A DNA stretch of 64,000 nucleotides from Thalassomonas sp. RHCl1 (GTDB lineage: Bacteria > Pseudomonadota > Gammaproteobacteria > Enterobacterales > Alteromonadaceae). The notes under the pieces are model-generated. The model searched no databases, had not been told where the DNA came from, and worked only from the letters and a program-made list of their open reading frames with translations. The translations under genes and the position numbers were made by a program. This document shows, piece by piece, positions 28,911-37,731 of the stretch (position 1 is the stretch's first letter; every line of letters begins with the position of its first letter). The DNA is taken from contig NZ_CANDNZ010000001.1 of the NCBI RefSeq assembly GCF_947387555.1, positions 1,054,001 through 1,118,000 of the forward strand, given 5' to 3'.

Positions 28911-30516
28911 GATGGCCGCAGCGCCTTTGCTTAGCAATGTTCAGTTTACTAATGCCATGTTGCTGGCGATATCACCCCAGCTGATTGTCGCTTTTGGCAT
29001 AGTGCTCTCGTTATTGCTGATTGCCTGGAAACGTTCGCGGCGTATGCTGCAGGGGTTGACCTCGGCAATTTTCATCGTCGCCTTAATTGCCTCTGTGCCG
29101 CTGTTATTTAACAACGAGATCCCGGTCACTATCTTGTTAAAGGTGGACGGTTATGGGGTGTTTGCCTTTATGCTGGTGTGTTTTTCCGGTTTGATGGTGA
29201 CCTTGTTAAGCGGGCAATTGCTGCAGCGAAATACCGAGGCCCACGATGAATACTACTTGCTGTTGCAGCTGGTGATATTAGGGGGCGGCGTATTGGTTGT
29301 CAGCGATCATTTTGCCAGCTTGTTCCTGGGGTTTGAATTACTCAGTCTGGCCTTGGTGGGTATGGTGGGTTTTTTCCGCGAGGGCAAACATGCGGTGGAA
29401 ACGGCTTTTAAATATTTGATTTTAAGCGCCACCGCATCGAGTTTTATGTTGCTTGGCATCGCCTTTATTTATAGCCAGACCGGAAGTTTGCATTTTTCTT
29501 TAATTAATACCGGGGTAAATGGCGCAGATCAGCTCGGCGCGGAGCTGACCAATACCTTCCATGCCCTGGGCATGCTGCTGTTTTTTGCCGGCATGGCGTT
29601 TAAGCTATCCCTGGTGCCTTTTCATTTCTGGACCCCGGATGTGTACCAGGGGGCGCCAACCCCGGTGACTATGTTGATGGCGACGGTCTCGAAAGTGGCG
29701 ATGTTTACCGTGTTGATGAAATGCCTGTTCAGCCAGGGAGTCTTTGTTCAGAGTCATATGATGCAGTTGATGGCCCTGGTGGCGATTTTGTCTATGGTGT
29801 TTGGCAATGTGCTGGCGTTAAAGCAGGAAAACCTGAAACGTTTATTGGGCTACTCCTCTATTGCCCATATGGGTTATCTGCTGATTGTTTTGTTGATCAC
29901 TTCGATGCAGGATATTAATTTTGCCTGGCAAAGTGCGCTCTTTTATCTGTCGGCTTATGTGTTGGCGTCTTTGTCGATTTTTATGGTGCTCATCTTTACC
30001 ACCCAAGAGGCTTTATTGCCCGGGCAAAGTCAGCAGCAGGCAGAAGATGATACCACCATCGGCAGCTGGCAGGGGCTTTTCTGGCGCAAACCTATGATGG
30101 CCTTTCTGGCGATCCTGGCAGTATTAAGTTTGGCGGGCATCCCACTGTCGATGGGCTTTATTGCCAAATTTTATCTGTTGACCTTTGCCAGCCAGGCGGG
30201 GTTGTGGTGGTTAATTGCCGCACTGGTAGTCGGCAGCGGCATCGGGCTGTTTTATTATTTGCGGATCATTTTTAGCTTGTTTGCTGCGCCGTTCTCTGAG
30301 CAAAAAGCTGAACAAAAAGTCCAGCAACAAGCGGTATCGAGTGACGGGACCGGGCAGGTACAGGCGTCCGGCAATTGGCCCTGGAAGGGGGTACTGGTCA
30401 CGGGGTTTGTTTTTGCCGGTCTTGTCTTTGGCCTGTATCCGGATGTATTGATGCAGGTGATTAGTCGGCTGGGGGAACTTACCGAGCCTTTAGCGGTATT
30501 GGATCAAACGCCTTAA
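28900..30516 (+). CDS. nuoN: NADH-quinone oxidoreductase subunit N
   Basis: This is a 538-aa antiporter-like subunit, longer than E. coli NuoN (485). Conserved parts include LFLGFELLSLALVGMVGFFR, FHFWTPDVYQGAPTPVT and YSSIAHMGYLL. The extra length is mainly an N-terminal leader and a Gln/Ser-rich loop (EQKAEQKVQQQAVSSDG) before the last helix. It is the last gene of the operon. No strong terminator follows directly; the first hairpin is at 30645. Confidence 0.96.
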   Translation: MPTEMAAAPLLSNVQFTNAMLLAISPQLIVAFGIVLSLLLIAWKRSRRMLQGLTSAIFIVALIASVPLLFNNEIPVTILLKVDGYGVFAFMLVCFSGLMVTLLSGQLLQRNTEAHDEYYLLLQLVILGGGVLVVSDHFASLFLGFELLSLALVGMVGFFREGKHAVETAFKYLILSATASSFMLLGIAFIYSQTGSLHFSLINTGVNGADQLGAELTNTFHALGMLLFFAGMAFKLSLVPFHFWTPDVYQGAPTPVTMLMATVSKVAMFTVLMKCLFSQGVFVQSHMMQLMALVAILSMVFGNVLALKQENLKRLLGYSSIAHMGYLLIVLLITSMQDINFAWQSALFYLSAYVLASLSIFMVLIFTTQEALLPGQSQQQAEDDTTIGSWQGLFWRKPMMAFLAILAVLSLAGIPLSMGFIAKFYLLTFASQAGLWWLIAALVVGSGIGLFYYLRIIFSLFAAPFSEQKAEQKVQQQAVSSDGTGQVQASGNWPWKGVLVTGFVFAGLVFGLYPDVLMQVISRLGELTEPLAVLDQTP

Positions 30517-30600
30517 GGGGTTTTTACACTAACTTTACCTGGTATTAGCATTTTTCATGCCTGAATTTAAGACTTTTGCCCGAGACAGGATAAATATAAC

Positions 30601-30628
30601 TTGTGTCTGGGTTTTACATCTGTATAAT
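30601..30628 (+). promoter_or_regulatory. Probable sigma-70 promoter of deaD
   Basis: TTGTGT (30601-30606) and a perfect TATAAT (30623-30628) are separated by 16 bp. The start would be near 30635, giving a leader of about 185 nt before the deaD ATG. Long leaders are known for csdA/deaD mRNAs in related bacteria. Confidence 0.6.
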
Positions 30629-30644
30629 ACGCGCCTCGCTTATA

Positions 30645-30666
30645 GGGTGCCTTGAAGCACCCTTTT
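30645..30666 (+). terminator. Terminator-like hairpin in the deaD leader
   Basis: GGGTGC (30645-30650) pairs with GCACCC (30657-30662) around CTTGAA, followed by TTTT. It lies about 10 nt downstream of the predicted deaD transcription start. It could end nuo read-through, act as an attenuator, or be a protective 5' stem of the deaD mRNA. Confidence 0.5.
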
Positions 30667-30819
30667 CCCAGCGTTTAAAATGAGTGGGGTTATTTCCGCC
30701 CAATAGACTTGCCAAGCTAATTTCTCCTTAATTAGCATATTGACTGTGCCTCAAGTCTTCCTGGTGGTTTTCCTCGTAAATGTACGCAGGCTTTACCTGC
30801 TATTGAGAAGACAAAATCT

Positions 30820-32607
30820 ATGACTGATACTAACAATGCCGCTGTCGGCTTTGAATCTTTAGGCTTGCCTGAAACTTTATTAACTGCTTTAAATTCTTTA
30901 GGATTTTCCTCTGCGACCGATATCCAGGCGCAAACTATTCCCCCGTTATTGGCAGGTAAAGATGTTTTAGGTGAAGCGCAAACCGGTACCGGTAAAACCG
31001 CGGCATTCGGTTTACCTGCGCTGGCCCAAATTGATACTTCCATCAAAAAGCCGCAGTTAATGGTATTGGCACCGACCCGTGAACTGGCAATGCAGGTAGC
31101 AGAAGCCATTGAGTCATTTTCCAAAAACATGAAAGGTTTGCGTGTTGCTACCTTATATGGCGGCCAGTCTTATGGTCCGCAATTTCAGCAGCTTGAGCGT
31201 GGCGCCCAGGTGGTTGTCGGTACTCCGGGCCGTTTAATGGACCACTTACGCCGTAAGAGTTTAAAACTGGATAACCTGTCTTTCTGTGTGCTTGATGAAG
31301 CCGATGAAATGCTGAACATGGGCTTTTTGGATGACATCGAATGGATCCTTGAGCACTTGCCAGAGCAAACGCAAATGGCCTTGTTCTCGGCCACTATGCC
31401 GCCACAAATCCGTAAGGTGGCGAACCGTTTCTTAAAAGAGCCGGAGCACATTAAAATTGCCGCGGTGAAAAAAGCCAAGGCCAATATCAAGCAATACGCC
31501 TGGAAAGTAAGTGGCATCAACAAAATGACCGCATTGGAGCGTATCGCTGAAACGGTAGAATACGATGCCATGATTATTTTCGTGCGCACCCGTAACGATA
31601 CCGTTGATGTTGCCGAAAAATTAGAGCGTCTGGGTTACCCTGCGGTTGCCTTAAACGGTGATATGAACCAGGCACAACGTGAGCGTACCGTAGATCAGTT
31701 AAAATCCGGTAAGTCTTCTATCATGGTTGCGACCGACGTAGTTGCCCGTGGTCTGGATATTCCGCGTATCTCTTTGGTGGTTAACTACGACCTGCCGGGT
31801 GATAACGAAGCTTATGTTCACCGTATCGGCCGTACCGGTCGTGCCGGTCGCAGCGGTGTTTCCATTTCTTTTGTACGTCCTCGTGAAATGTATTCTTTGC
31901 GTCACTACGAGCGTTTAACGTCCGGTACTATCGAGCAGTATGAACTGCCGACCATTCAGGAAATCGGTAAAGCCCGTATCGAGCGTACCCGTGAAGAACT
32001 GGCCAGTGTTGTTGCCGATAAAGAATTGGCGAGCATGCGTGAAATCATTGAAAGCATGGCCAATGAATCTGAGCTTTCCATGGTAGATTTAGCCGCGGCG
32101 CTGTTATATCAGAAGCAGTTAAAGCAGCCGCTTCAGCCAAAAGAAGATCCTAAACCTCGCCGTGAAGCGCGTGACCGTTTTGACCGTAACGATCGCAATG
32201 GTCGCCGTGACGCACGTGGCGGCCGCGACGGACGTGATAATCGTGGTAACCGCGACAACCGTGGTGAAAGAGCACCGCGTAAGCCTAAGGCAGTACGCAG
32301 CGATGTCGATTGGCAGACTTACCGTTTAGAAGTCGGTAAAGAGCATGGTGCCAAGCCGGGTGATATTGTTGGTGCTATTGCCAACGAAATCTCATTGGAC
32401 AGCAGCTATATCGGCGCCATCAACCTGCATGACCGTCACAGTTATGTACAGTTGCCAAAAGGTATCCCGACCGGTGCTTTCCAGCAGCTGAAAACGGTAC
32501 GTGTACGTCGTCAGGCTTTAGAAATCTCTGTATCTGATGCACCTGCTGCACACGAGCGTCCGCGTCGTTACAATGACCGTCCTGAGCGTTCAAGACGTGC
32601 TAACTAA
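30820..32607 (+). CDS. deaD: DEAD-box ATP-dependent RNA helicase DeaD/CsdA
   Basis: This 595-aa helicase takes part in ribosome assembly and in mRNA unwinding or decay, especially in the cold. The motifs appear in order: Q motif region, AQTGTGKT (I), PTRELA (Ia), DEAD in VLDEADEMLNMGF (II), SAT (III), ARGLDIPR (V) and HRIGRTGRAGR (VI). A linker rich in Arg, Asp, Gly and Asn (about 450-490) leads to a DbpA-type RNA-binding domain (about 500-575). Codon use looks more biased to favoured codons than in its neighbours, which fits high expression. Confidence 0.97.
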   Translation: MTDTNNAAVGFESLGLPETLLTALNSLGFSSATDIQAQTIPPLLAGKDVLGEAQTGTGKTAAFGLPALAQIDTSIKKPQLMVLAPTRELAMQVAEAIESFSKNMKGLRVATLYGGQSYGPQFQQLERGAQVVVGTPGRLMDHLRRKSLKLDNLSFCVLDEADEMLNMGFLDDIEWILEHLPEQTQMALFSATMPPQIRKVANRFLKEPEHIKIAAVKKAKANIKQYAWKVSGINKMTALERIAETVEYDAMIIFVRTRNDTVDVAEKLERLGYPAVALNGDMNQAQRERTVDQLKSGKSSIMVATDVVARGLDIPRISLVVNYDLPGDNEAYVHRIGRTGRAGRSGVSISFVRPREMYSLRHYERLTSGTIEQYELPTIQEIGKARIERTREELASVVADKELASMREIIESMANESELSMVDLAAALLYQKQLKQPLQPKEDPKPRREARDRFDRNDRNGRRDARGGRDGRDNRGNRDNRGERAPRKPKAVRSDVDWQTYRLEVGKEHGAKPGDIVGAIANEISLDSSYIGAINLHDRHSYVQLPKGIPTGAFQQLKTVRVRRQALEISVSDAPAAHERPRRYNDRPERSRRAN

Positions 32608-32633
32608 AACTTATTCCTAATAAGTTATTTGAT

Positions 32634-32661
32634 AAAAAAGGTGCTGTTAAGCGCCTTTTTT
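32634..32661 (+). terminator. Intrinsic terminator of deaD
   Basis: A GGTGC/GCGCC stem with loop TGTTAA is flanked by six A upstream and six T downstream, so it can work in both directions. It begins 27 bp after the deaD stop. Confidence 0.85.
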
Positions 32662-32699
32662 ATTGCCGGTGAAATAGTTTTCTGTTGTTGCGGCCTGGT

Positions 32700-32728
32700 T
32701 TGACTTCATCAAATGGCTTTGATAGTTT
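32700..32728 (+). promoter_or_regulatory. Possible promoter of the small double-glycine peptide gene
   Basis: TTGACT (32700-32705), 17 bp, then TAGTTT (32723-32728). The -10 box is imperfect. The position suits a short leader before the ATG at 32796. Confidence 0.4.
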
Positions 32729-32795
32729 GGTTTGTGTACTAAGGTCGTCGTAGATGCGGCGCCGGTATAAACTAATAAAAAATAAGGATATACCA

Positions 32796-32966
32796 ATGAA
32801 ATTGACTTTAAATATACAGAAATTAAAAAACCTTTCTCGCGACAAGAAGGACTTGCCGGTGGATATGACGCCCCGGGTTGGCGGCGGTATCACCGGCACA
32901 GTGTGCGGTCCGGTGAAGACAACCGTGCCTACCTGGGCATGTCCGACCTATTATTACCTGTGCTAG
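32796..32966 (+). CDS. Putative RiPP precursor, class I lanthipeptide-like
   Basis: This is a 56-aa peptide with AAGGA at 8 nt from the ATG; an upstream in-frame ATG at 32754 lacks a site. The N-terminal half looks like a leader: MKLTLNIQKLKNLSRDKK, then LPVDMTP and a glycine run (VGGG, residues 28-31). The remaining 25 residues look like a core: six Thr, three Cys (37, 49, 56), and a YYYLC end. The layout recalls double-glycine leaders of LanB/LanC-type lanthipeptide precursors, in which Thr is dehydrated and joined to Cys. No dehydratase, cyclase or peptidase-ABC transporter is nearby, so it would depend on enzymes encoded elsewhere. It could instead be a peptide bacteriocin without modification. 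Confidence 0.6.
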   Translation: MKLTLNIQKLKNLSRDKKDLPVDMTPRVGGGITGTVCGPVKTTVPTWACPTYYYLC

Positions 32967-33492
32967 TGCCTTTAACTGCCTGATCTTTAATGATCTTTAA
33001 AACGGTTATACGGGCCCGTTAAACCGGGCTCATTGTTAGCATGCGCTTTTACGCTGCCGTGATGCCTTTAGCAGCAAGCCCTTAAACACTTCCCCCCTGC
33101 TTTTTCCGCCGGTTTTGCTTTCTTGTACAAGTTATCTCTTTATAGCCAGCATGCAGGATAAATGTCGGCTAAGCATTATTTTTAACAAACTCCTTAAAAA
33201 GAGCGGCGGTTAGCGCTTGGAAAATGTCCGGTTTTTAGCGCTTGAGCCGGTAATTTTTGTTAGCAATAAATTTTTGCAAAGGGGATTTTATAGCGCTATT
33301 TTCTGGGTGTTAAAAATTCTTTACAGCTGCCTTTCAGGGCTTATCTGCGCTGGCTTGATGTAGATCATATTTTTGCCACTTTTTGCGTACAATTTCTGTT
33401 ACAGGTCTCTTTTTTTTCTGTTTCCCGCAGGTCTTTTTCTTTCCCGAAATCAGTTTAATAATGAAGTCATACTATTGAAGAGAGATACCAAT
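32967..33492. other. Intergenic region between the small peptide gene and hppD
   Basis: This stretch of about 525 bp has no credible gene. A GCCCG/CGGGC inverted repeat near 33018-33033 may end the small peptide transcript, though no T-run follows. The second half is AT-rich and must contain the hppD promoter, but no confident -35/-10 pair was found. The open frame from 33373 is only an upstream extension of hppD. Confidence 0.45.
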
Positions 33493-34536
33493 ATGACCGA
33501 AGTAAACAACCCGCTAAATTTACGCGGCATTGAATTTACCGAATACGCAACACCCGACAGCGATTACATGGAAAATGCTTTCTATGGTTTTGGCTTTTCA
33601 AAAACTAAAAAGTTTAAAGGGCGTGATATCGACTACTTCAACCAAAATGATATTCACTTCTTATTAAACAATGAACAGTCGGGTTTCTCCCGTGAATTCG
33701 CCAAAAGCCATGGCCCGGCCATTTGTTCTATGGGCTGGCGTGTAGATGATGCCGAATTTGCTTTTACCGAAGCGGTGAAGCGCGGTGCCAAGTCGGCACA
33801 GGAAGCGCCAAATAAACTGCCATACCCGGCCATTTACGGCATCGGCGACAGCTTAATTTATTTCGTTGATAAATTTGGCGCGAAAGGCAGTATTTATGAA
33901 GATGATTTTGAAGCCTTGGACAAGCCAGTATTGGTGGAAGACAAAGGTTTTAAAGCGGTTGATCACCTGACCAACAATGTTTACCAGGGTACCATGGAGC
34001 ACTGGGCAAACTTCTATAAAGATGTCTTTGGTTTCACCGAAGTGCGCTATTTTGACATCAAGGGGATTCAGACTGCATTAATCTCTTATGCCTTACAATC
34101 CCCTTGTGGCACTTTCTGTATTCCAATCAACGAAGGTAAAGGCGATAAGAACAACCAGATTGATGAATACCTGGATGAATACAACGGGCCGGGCGTACAG
34201 CACCTGGCGTTTATTACCGATGACCTGGTAGGTTCGTTAGATAAACTGGATAAATCTATTATCGATACTTTGGATATCGTACCGGAATATTACGATGATA
34301 TTTTTGACCGTGTACCTTGGGTGAAAGAAGATAAAAAACGCATTCAGGAACACCAGATCCTGGTAGATAGCCAGAAAGAAAACAGCTATCTGTTGCAGAT
34401 TTTCACCAAGAACATTTTCGGTCCTATCTTTATCGAAATGATCCAGCGTGTTGATGACAGAGGTTTTGGTGAAGGTAACTTTACCGCCTTGTTCAAGTCT
34501 ATCGAGCTGAACCAGATGGAACGCGGCGTACTGTAG
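33493..34536 (+). CDS. hppD: 4-hydroxyphenylpyruvate dioxygenase
   Basis: This is a 347-aa non-haem Fe(II) enzyme that converts 4-hydroxyphenylpyruvate to homogentisate in tyrosine degradation. Two vicinal-oxygen-chelate domains are visible. The iron ligands are the His in DHLTNNVYQG, the His in GVQHLAFIT and the Glu in GPIFIEMIQR. The start at 33493 (MTEVNNPLNLRG) has GAAGAGAG upstream; a 40-residue hydrophobic extension back to 33373 is rejected. No other homogentisate pathway gene lies nearby. The homogentisate product can polymerise to brown pyomelanin if downstream steps are slow. Confidence 0.93.
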   Translation: MTEVNNPLNLRGIEFTEYATPDSDYMENAFYGFGFSKTKKFKGRDIDYFNQNDIHFLLNNEQSGFSREFAKSHGPAICSMGWRVDDAEFAFTEAVKRGAKSAQEAPNKLPYPAIYGIGDSLIYFVDKFGAKGSIYEDDFEALDKPVLVEDKGFKAVDHLTNNVYQGTMEHWANFYKDVFGFTEVRYFDIKGIQTALISYALQSPCGTFCIPINEGKGDKNNQIDEYLDEYNGPGVQHLAFITDDLVGSLDKLDKSIIDTLDIVPEYYDDIFDRVPWVKEDKKRIQEHQILVDSQKENSYLLQIFTKNIFGPIFIEMIQRVDDRGFGEGNFTALFKSIELNQMERGVL

Positions 34537-34554
34537 CGTTTTTTAAATCAAGAC

Positions 34555-34584
34555 AAGGGCGGCTGTAATAGCCGCCCTTTTTTT
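34555..34584 (+). terminator. Intrinsic terminator of hppD
   Basis: The strong stem GGGCGGCT (34557-34564) and AGCCGCCC (34570-34577) with a 5-nt loop is followed by seven T. It lies about 20 bp after the hppD stop. Confidence 0.92.
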
Positions 34585-34591
34585 ATGCTCT

Positions 34592-34727
34592 GGACGAGCG
34601 GTATCCTGCGGGTTCATGGATGAACAGGAGCCGGGTATGCTCACGACTAAACGGATTTAGGAGGTAGAGCGAAGCAGGAAACCAGAGCCGAGGACGAGCG
34701 GTATCCTGCGGGTTTATGAACGAACAG
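34592..34727. repeat. Direct repeat pair, 36 bp, spaced exactly 100 bp
   Basis: The unit beginning GGACGAGCGGTATCCTGCGG occurs at 34592-34627 and 34692-34727. The two copies differ at only three positions near the end. The sequence between them is not repeated. It has no coding sense and fills the gap between the hppD terminator and the TonB receptor stop. It is probably part of a dispersed genomic repeat. Confidence 0.7.
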
Positions 34728-34736
34728 ACTGTCTGC

Positions 34737-36833
34737 TTAGAATCTGTAGTTCAGGCTCAGGGAAAAGTTAAGCTCTTCATCCGGGTGTCCTTCAGGTAAG
34801 CTGAAGGTACTCGGGGTGGCGTTATCACGGTCGAATATATTGTGAATATAGCCGGAAAGTCGCCAGTTTTTTGATACTTGCCAGTGGCCTGAGATATCCA
34901 GCTTGAAATAATCGGGCAACTCATTGGGGTCTGCTATCGCCCCGGAAACCACAGCACCTGAGGTCCGGTTGATATGCCATTGGTTTTGGATAAAAAACTC
35001 AACCGGATAGTGGCTGAGTTGATAACCCAGTTTCAGGTTGATTATGTAGTCGGGGAAGGAGTCGTAATCGAAGTTTTCGGTCTCGTTTTTACTGTCGACA
35101 TATGCCGCATTGGCCTTTAAAGACCAGCTGTCTTGCACATACTGGTAACTCAGTTCGATGCCTTTAGCTGTTTGTTCGCCGATATTGCTGAATTCTAGGC
35201 TAAAATTGGGGTCTGTGGTGGATACCGCCAGGATGCCGTCGCTCCAGTCGCTTTTGAAGAAGGTGACATTTAACTTCCAGTGGTCGCTGTGCCTGATATA
35301 AACCAGTTCATAGGTATCGATAATTTCCGGGCCTATCTCGCGGTTTCCTTTGATGGTGACCCCGCCAAAAATGTCTAACGAAGAGGGTGGGGTGAACGCC
35401 TGGCCGTAAAGTAATTTAATGGCCTGTTCCTCGTCCGGATAATAAATAACCCCAAGACGGGGGGAGTCCTGGTGGCCAAAAGCATCGATATAATTATCTA
35501 TTCTGAGGCCGTAGAGCAGATCCAGGCGATCGTTAAAAAGGTGGCTTTTGGCCTGAAAGACAAGACTGTTGATCTTACGTTCATAACCCTGTGAGACATT
35601 GATGCCTTCACGTAATACGCTGTTATCTACCAGGGATATGCGCCGGTTGTGGTTGTCGTCGAGCCGGGCTCTGCTGGCTTCCAACCCCAGCAGCCATTGA
35701 GTGTTCCAGGGATTGTCCGCCTGTTTTAAATATAAACGCACCCCTTTGTGGCTTTCTTCAAAGAAAATCTGGTCCTGGGTCGGCTGACCTGCCCGGTAGC
35801 GGGAAAAGGTTCGGGTGATATCTGTGTCCCAGAAATAACCGTTGCCTTCAAGAATGAGCTCCCTGGCAAAGGTTTGGCTGAAGCCGGCTTTTACCATGTA
35901 AAAGTCTTCGTCCGAGTCTGAGTGGTCGATATCCAGGGTATCTCTGTTGGGACCTAACCCCGGTCCCTGATCAGAATGACGCCCTTTGGCATACAGGTTG
36001 AGATAGGTAGACAACTGATTGGAAAAGTCTGAGTTGAATTTTAGCACCCCGGTGTAGGCATTATAATCTAAATCCCGTTCGCCGGTTACCAGCTGGTCAT
36101 TGGTTAAGTTAATGTTTTGATAGTTTTGGTCCTGACTGTTTTGCTGGCTATAGGCAAAGGCGCTGTTGACTCTATGCGACTGGTTTAATGCCTGGCTGAT
36201 GTTGATATCTGCCTGGCTAAATCCCAGGCTGCCCAGTTTAACTGATACCCGGCGCTGATCTTCGTCGGCGCTGTAGGTATTGGCGGCAATAACGCCGTGA
36301 AAAGCGTCCGACCCGTGTATGGCTGAACCCGGTCCCCGGATCAGCTCCAGGCTGTCTAAGGCGCCTAACTGGTAGCTTAAGGTATCAAACAGGGCGCTGT
36401 TGGTGCGCAGTAAGGTCATGGGCACATCATCGAGTTGTACAGCGATGGCTGAAGATGAGGTATTACCGAAAAAGCCCCTGATTGCAATGGCACTGCCATT
36501 CCATAATGAAGGGGAAACTACAGTGGCAACTTGAGTGGCAAGTGCTTCCCTGAGGCGGTCTGCTCCCCGGTTTATCCATTCCTGGCGGGTGATTTTACTG
36601 ACAGAGGAACCCAGATTAATTTCATCTTCATTAAAGCGGGAAGCGATTGAGACGGTTATTTTCAGTAAGTTTTCCAGTGAAATGGAATGCAGGTGTTCAT
36701 TTTCCGGCTCTGGCTGTTCACGGTGCTCAGTACCGGCATGATTGCCGGCAAAAGTTAAAGGGGTTAAGACATTTAAGCTGATAACAAGCATCAGCGGGCA
36801 ATTGAGATGAAAACAGCGAAGAGGAGAGTACAT
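34737..36833 (-). CDS. TonB-dependent outer-membrane receptor
   Basis: This 698-aa protein has an N-terminal signal-like hydrophobic stretch (LMLVISLNVLTPLTFAG), a plug domain (about 55-180) and a 22-strand-type barrel with alternating aromatic repeats. The plug shows REALATQVATVV, AIRGFF, LDDVPM and ELIRGPGSAIHGSDAFHGVI. The C-terminus ends in the outer-membrane signature LSLNYRF. It transports a ligand using TonB energy; the ligand (siderophore, vitamin or other) cannot be read from sequence. It stands alone, without a periplasmic binding protein or regulator beside it. Confidence 0.9.
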   Translation of the reverse strand: MYSPLRCFHLNCPLMLVISLNVLTPLTFAGNHAGTEHREQPEPENEHLHSISLENLLKITVSIASRFNEDEINLGSSVSKITRQEWINRGADRLREALATQVATVVSPSLWNGSAIAIRGFFGNTSSSAIAVQLDDVPMTLLRTNSALFDTLSYQLGALDSLELIRGPGSAIHGSDAFHGVIAANTYSADEDQRRVSVKLGSLGFSQADINISQALNQSHRVNSAFAYSQQNSQDQNYQNINLTNDQLVTGERDLDYNAYTGVLKFNSDFSNQLSTYLNLYAKGRHSDQGPGLGPNRDTLDIDHSDSDEDFYMVKAGFSQTFARELILEGNGYFWDTDITRTFSRYRAGQPTQDQIFFEESHKGVRLYLKQADNPWNTQWLLGLEASRARLDDNHNRRISLVDNSVLREGINVSQGYERKINSLVFQAKSHLFNDRLDLLYGLRIDNYIDAFGHQDSPRLGVIYYPDEEQAIKLLYGQAFTPPSSLDIFGGVTIKGNREIGPEIIDTYELVYIRHSDHWKLNVTFFKSDWSDGILAVSTTDPNFSLEFSNIGEQTAKGIELSYQYVQDSWSLKANAAYVDSKNETENFDYDSFPDYIINLKLGYQLSHYPVEFFIQNQWHINRTSGAVVSGAIADPNELPDYFKLDISGHWQVSKNWRLSGYIHNIFDRDNATPSTFSLPEGHPDEELNFSLSLNYRF

Positions 36834-36984
36834 AATAAAATCCGGTTAAGATTAAAGTTTTACCTTCAATCCATGAAGCCGGTAGTTTTTATAGTTTAGT
36901 TGATTTTGTACTTTTAATTTTTCGCCGGGCTGAGAAGGCAGCGGAATCGGGCACTGAAAAAGAGGGTGATATCAGGTTTGCAAT

Positions 36985-37012
36985 AACAGGATGAGACTTG
37001 CCTCATCCTGTT
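36985..37012 (-). terminator. Probable terminator of the carbonic anhydrase gene
   Basis: A perfect 11-bp stem, AACAGGATGAG (36985-36995) and CTCATCCTGTT (37002-37012), has a 6-nt loop. It stands between the carbonic anhydrase stop and the TonB receptor start on the same strand. The T-run is weak (CTGTTATTG). Confidence 0.55.
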
Positions 37013-37053
37013 TGAATATTGTTTTTTGCCTGTCGGTGACAGCTAAGGGGTCG

Positions 37054-37644
37054 TTACACCGATACCTTGAGATCTTTTAAGATACCGTCGGCAAGGTTAT
37101 AAACAAAACCATGGACCGTGATGTCCTGACCTGCCTCGCGGGCATTACGTATGATAGTGGTATTGCAGACATTGTTGACCTGTTCGATGACATTGAGTTC
37201 GCATAATAAGTTCATGCGTTTGCCGTGATCGGTTTCGGCATCGAGCTTGTCTTTGTGGAAACGGTAAACATCCTGGATATGTCTGAGCCAGTTGTCGATC
37301 AGGCCGTAACTGTTGTCATCGGCAGAAGCATGAACACCGCCGCAACCGTAATGGCCGCATACGATAACATGTTTCACTTTCAGTACTTCAACGGCGTACT
37401 GGATCACCGAAAGGCAGTTGAGATCGGTATGGATCACCTGGTTGGCGATGTTGCGGTGAACAAACACCTCGCCTGGTTTCATGCCTAAAAGTTCATTAGC
37501 CGGCACCCGAGAGTCGGAGCAGCCAATCCATAAATATTCCGGGGTTTGTTGCTGGGATAATTGCTGGAAAAAATCAGGCTCTTGCTCTGTTATTTCCTGG
37601 GCCCATTTTTTATTGTTATCAAACAAGTGGTCTATGGACGACAT
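37054..37644 (-). CDS. can: Beta-class carbonic anhydrase
   Basis: This 196-aa zinc enzyme interconverts CO2 and bicarbonate. The zinc ligands and catalytic dyad are clear: Cys42 with Asp44 and Arg46 in WIGCSDSRVPAN, and His/Cys in CGHYGCGGVHA. The length and motifs match the E. coli Can group. It is probably cytoplasmic, since no signal peptide is seen. It lies downstream of the DUF2897 gene on the same strand with an 87-bp gap. Confidence 0.95.
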   Translation of the reverse strand: MSSIDHLFDNNKKWAQEITEQEPDFFQQLSQQQTPEYLWIGCSDSRVPANELLGMKPGEVFVHRNIANQVIHTDLNCLSVIQYAVEVLKVKHVIVCGHYGCGGVHASADDNSYGLIDNWLRHIQDVYRFHKDKLDAETDHGKRMNLLCELNVIEQVNNVCNTTIIRNAREAGQDITVHGFVYNLADGILKDLKVSV

Positions 37645-37731
37645 ATTATAAAGCCCTTTACTTTAATTAAAAAAATCCATGACATTTTATGTCATGGCTT
37701 GATGAAGTAAAGTAAAACATGGTCAAACCTG

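Noticed and set aside
33373-33492. N-terminal extension of hppD by 40 residues
   Set aside because: It is hydrophobic and lies in the promoter region. The ATG at 33493 has a ribosome site and fits the family start.
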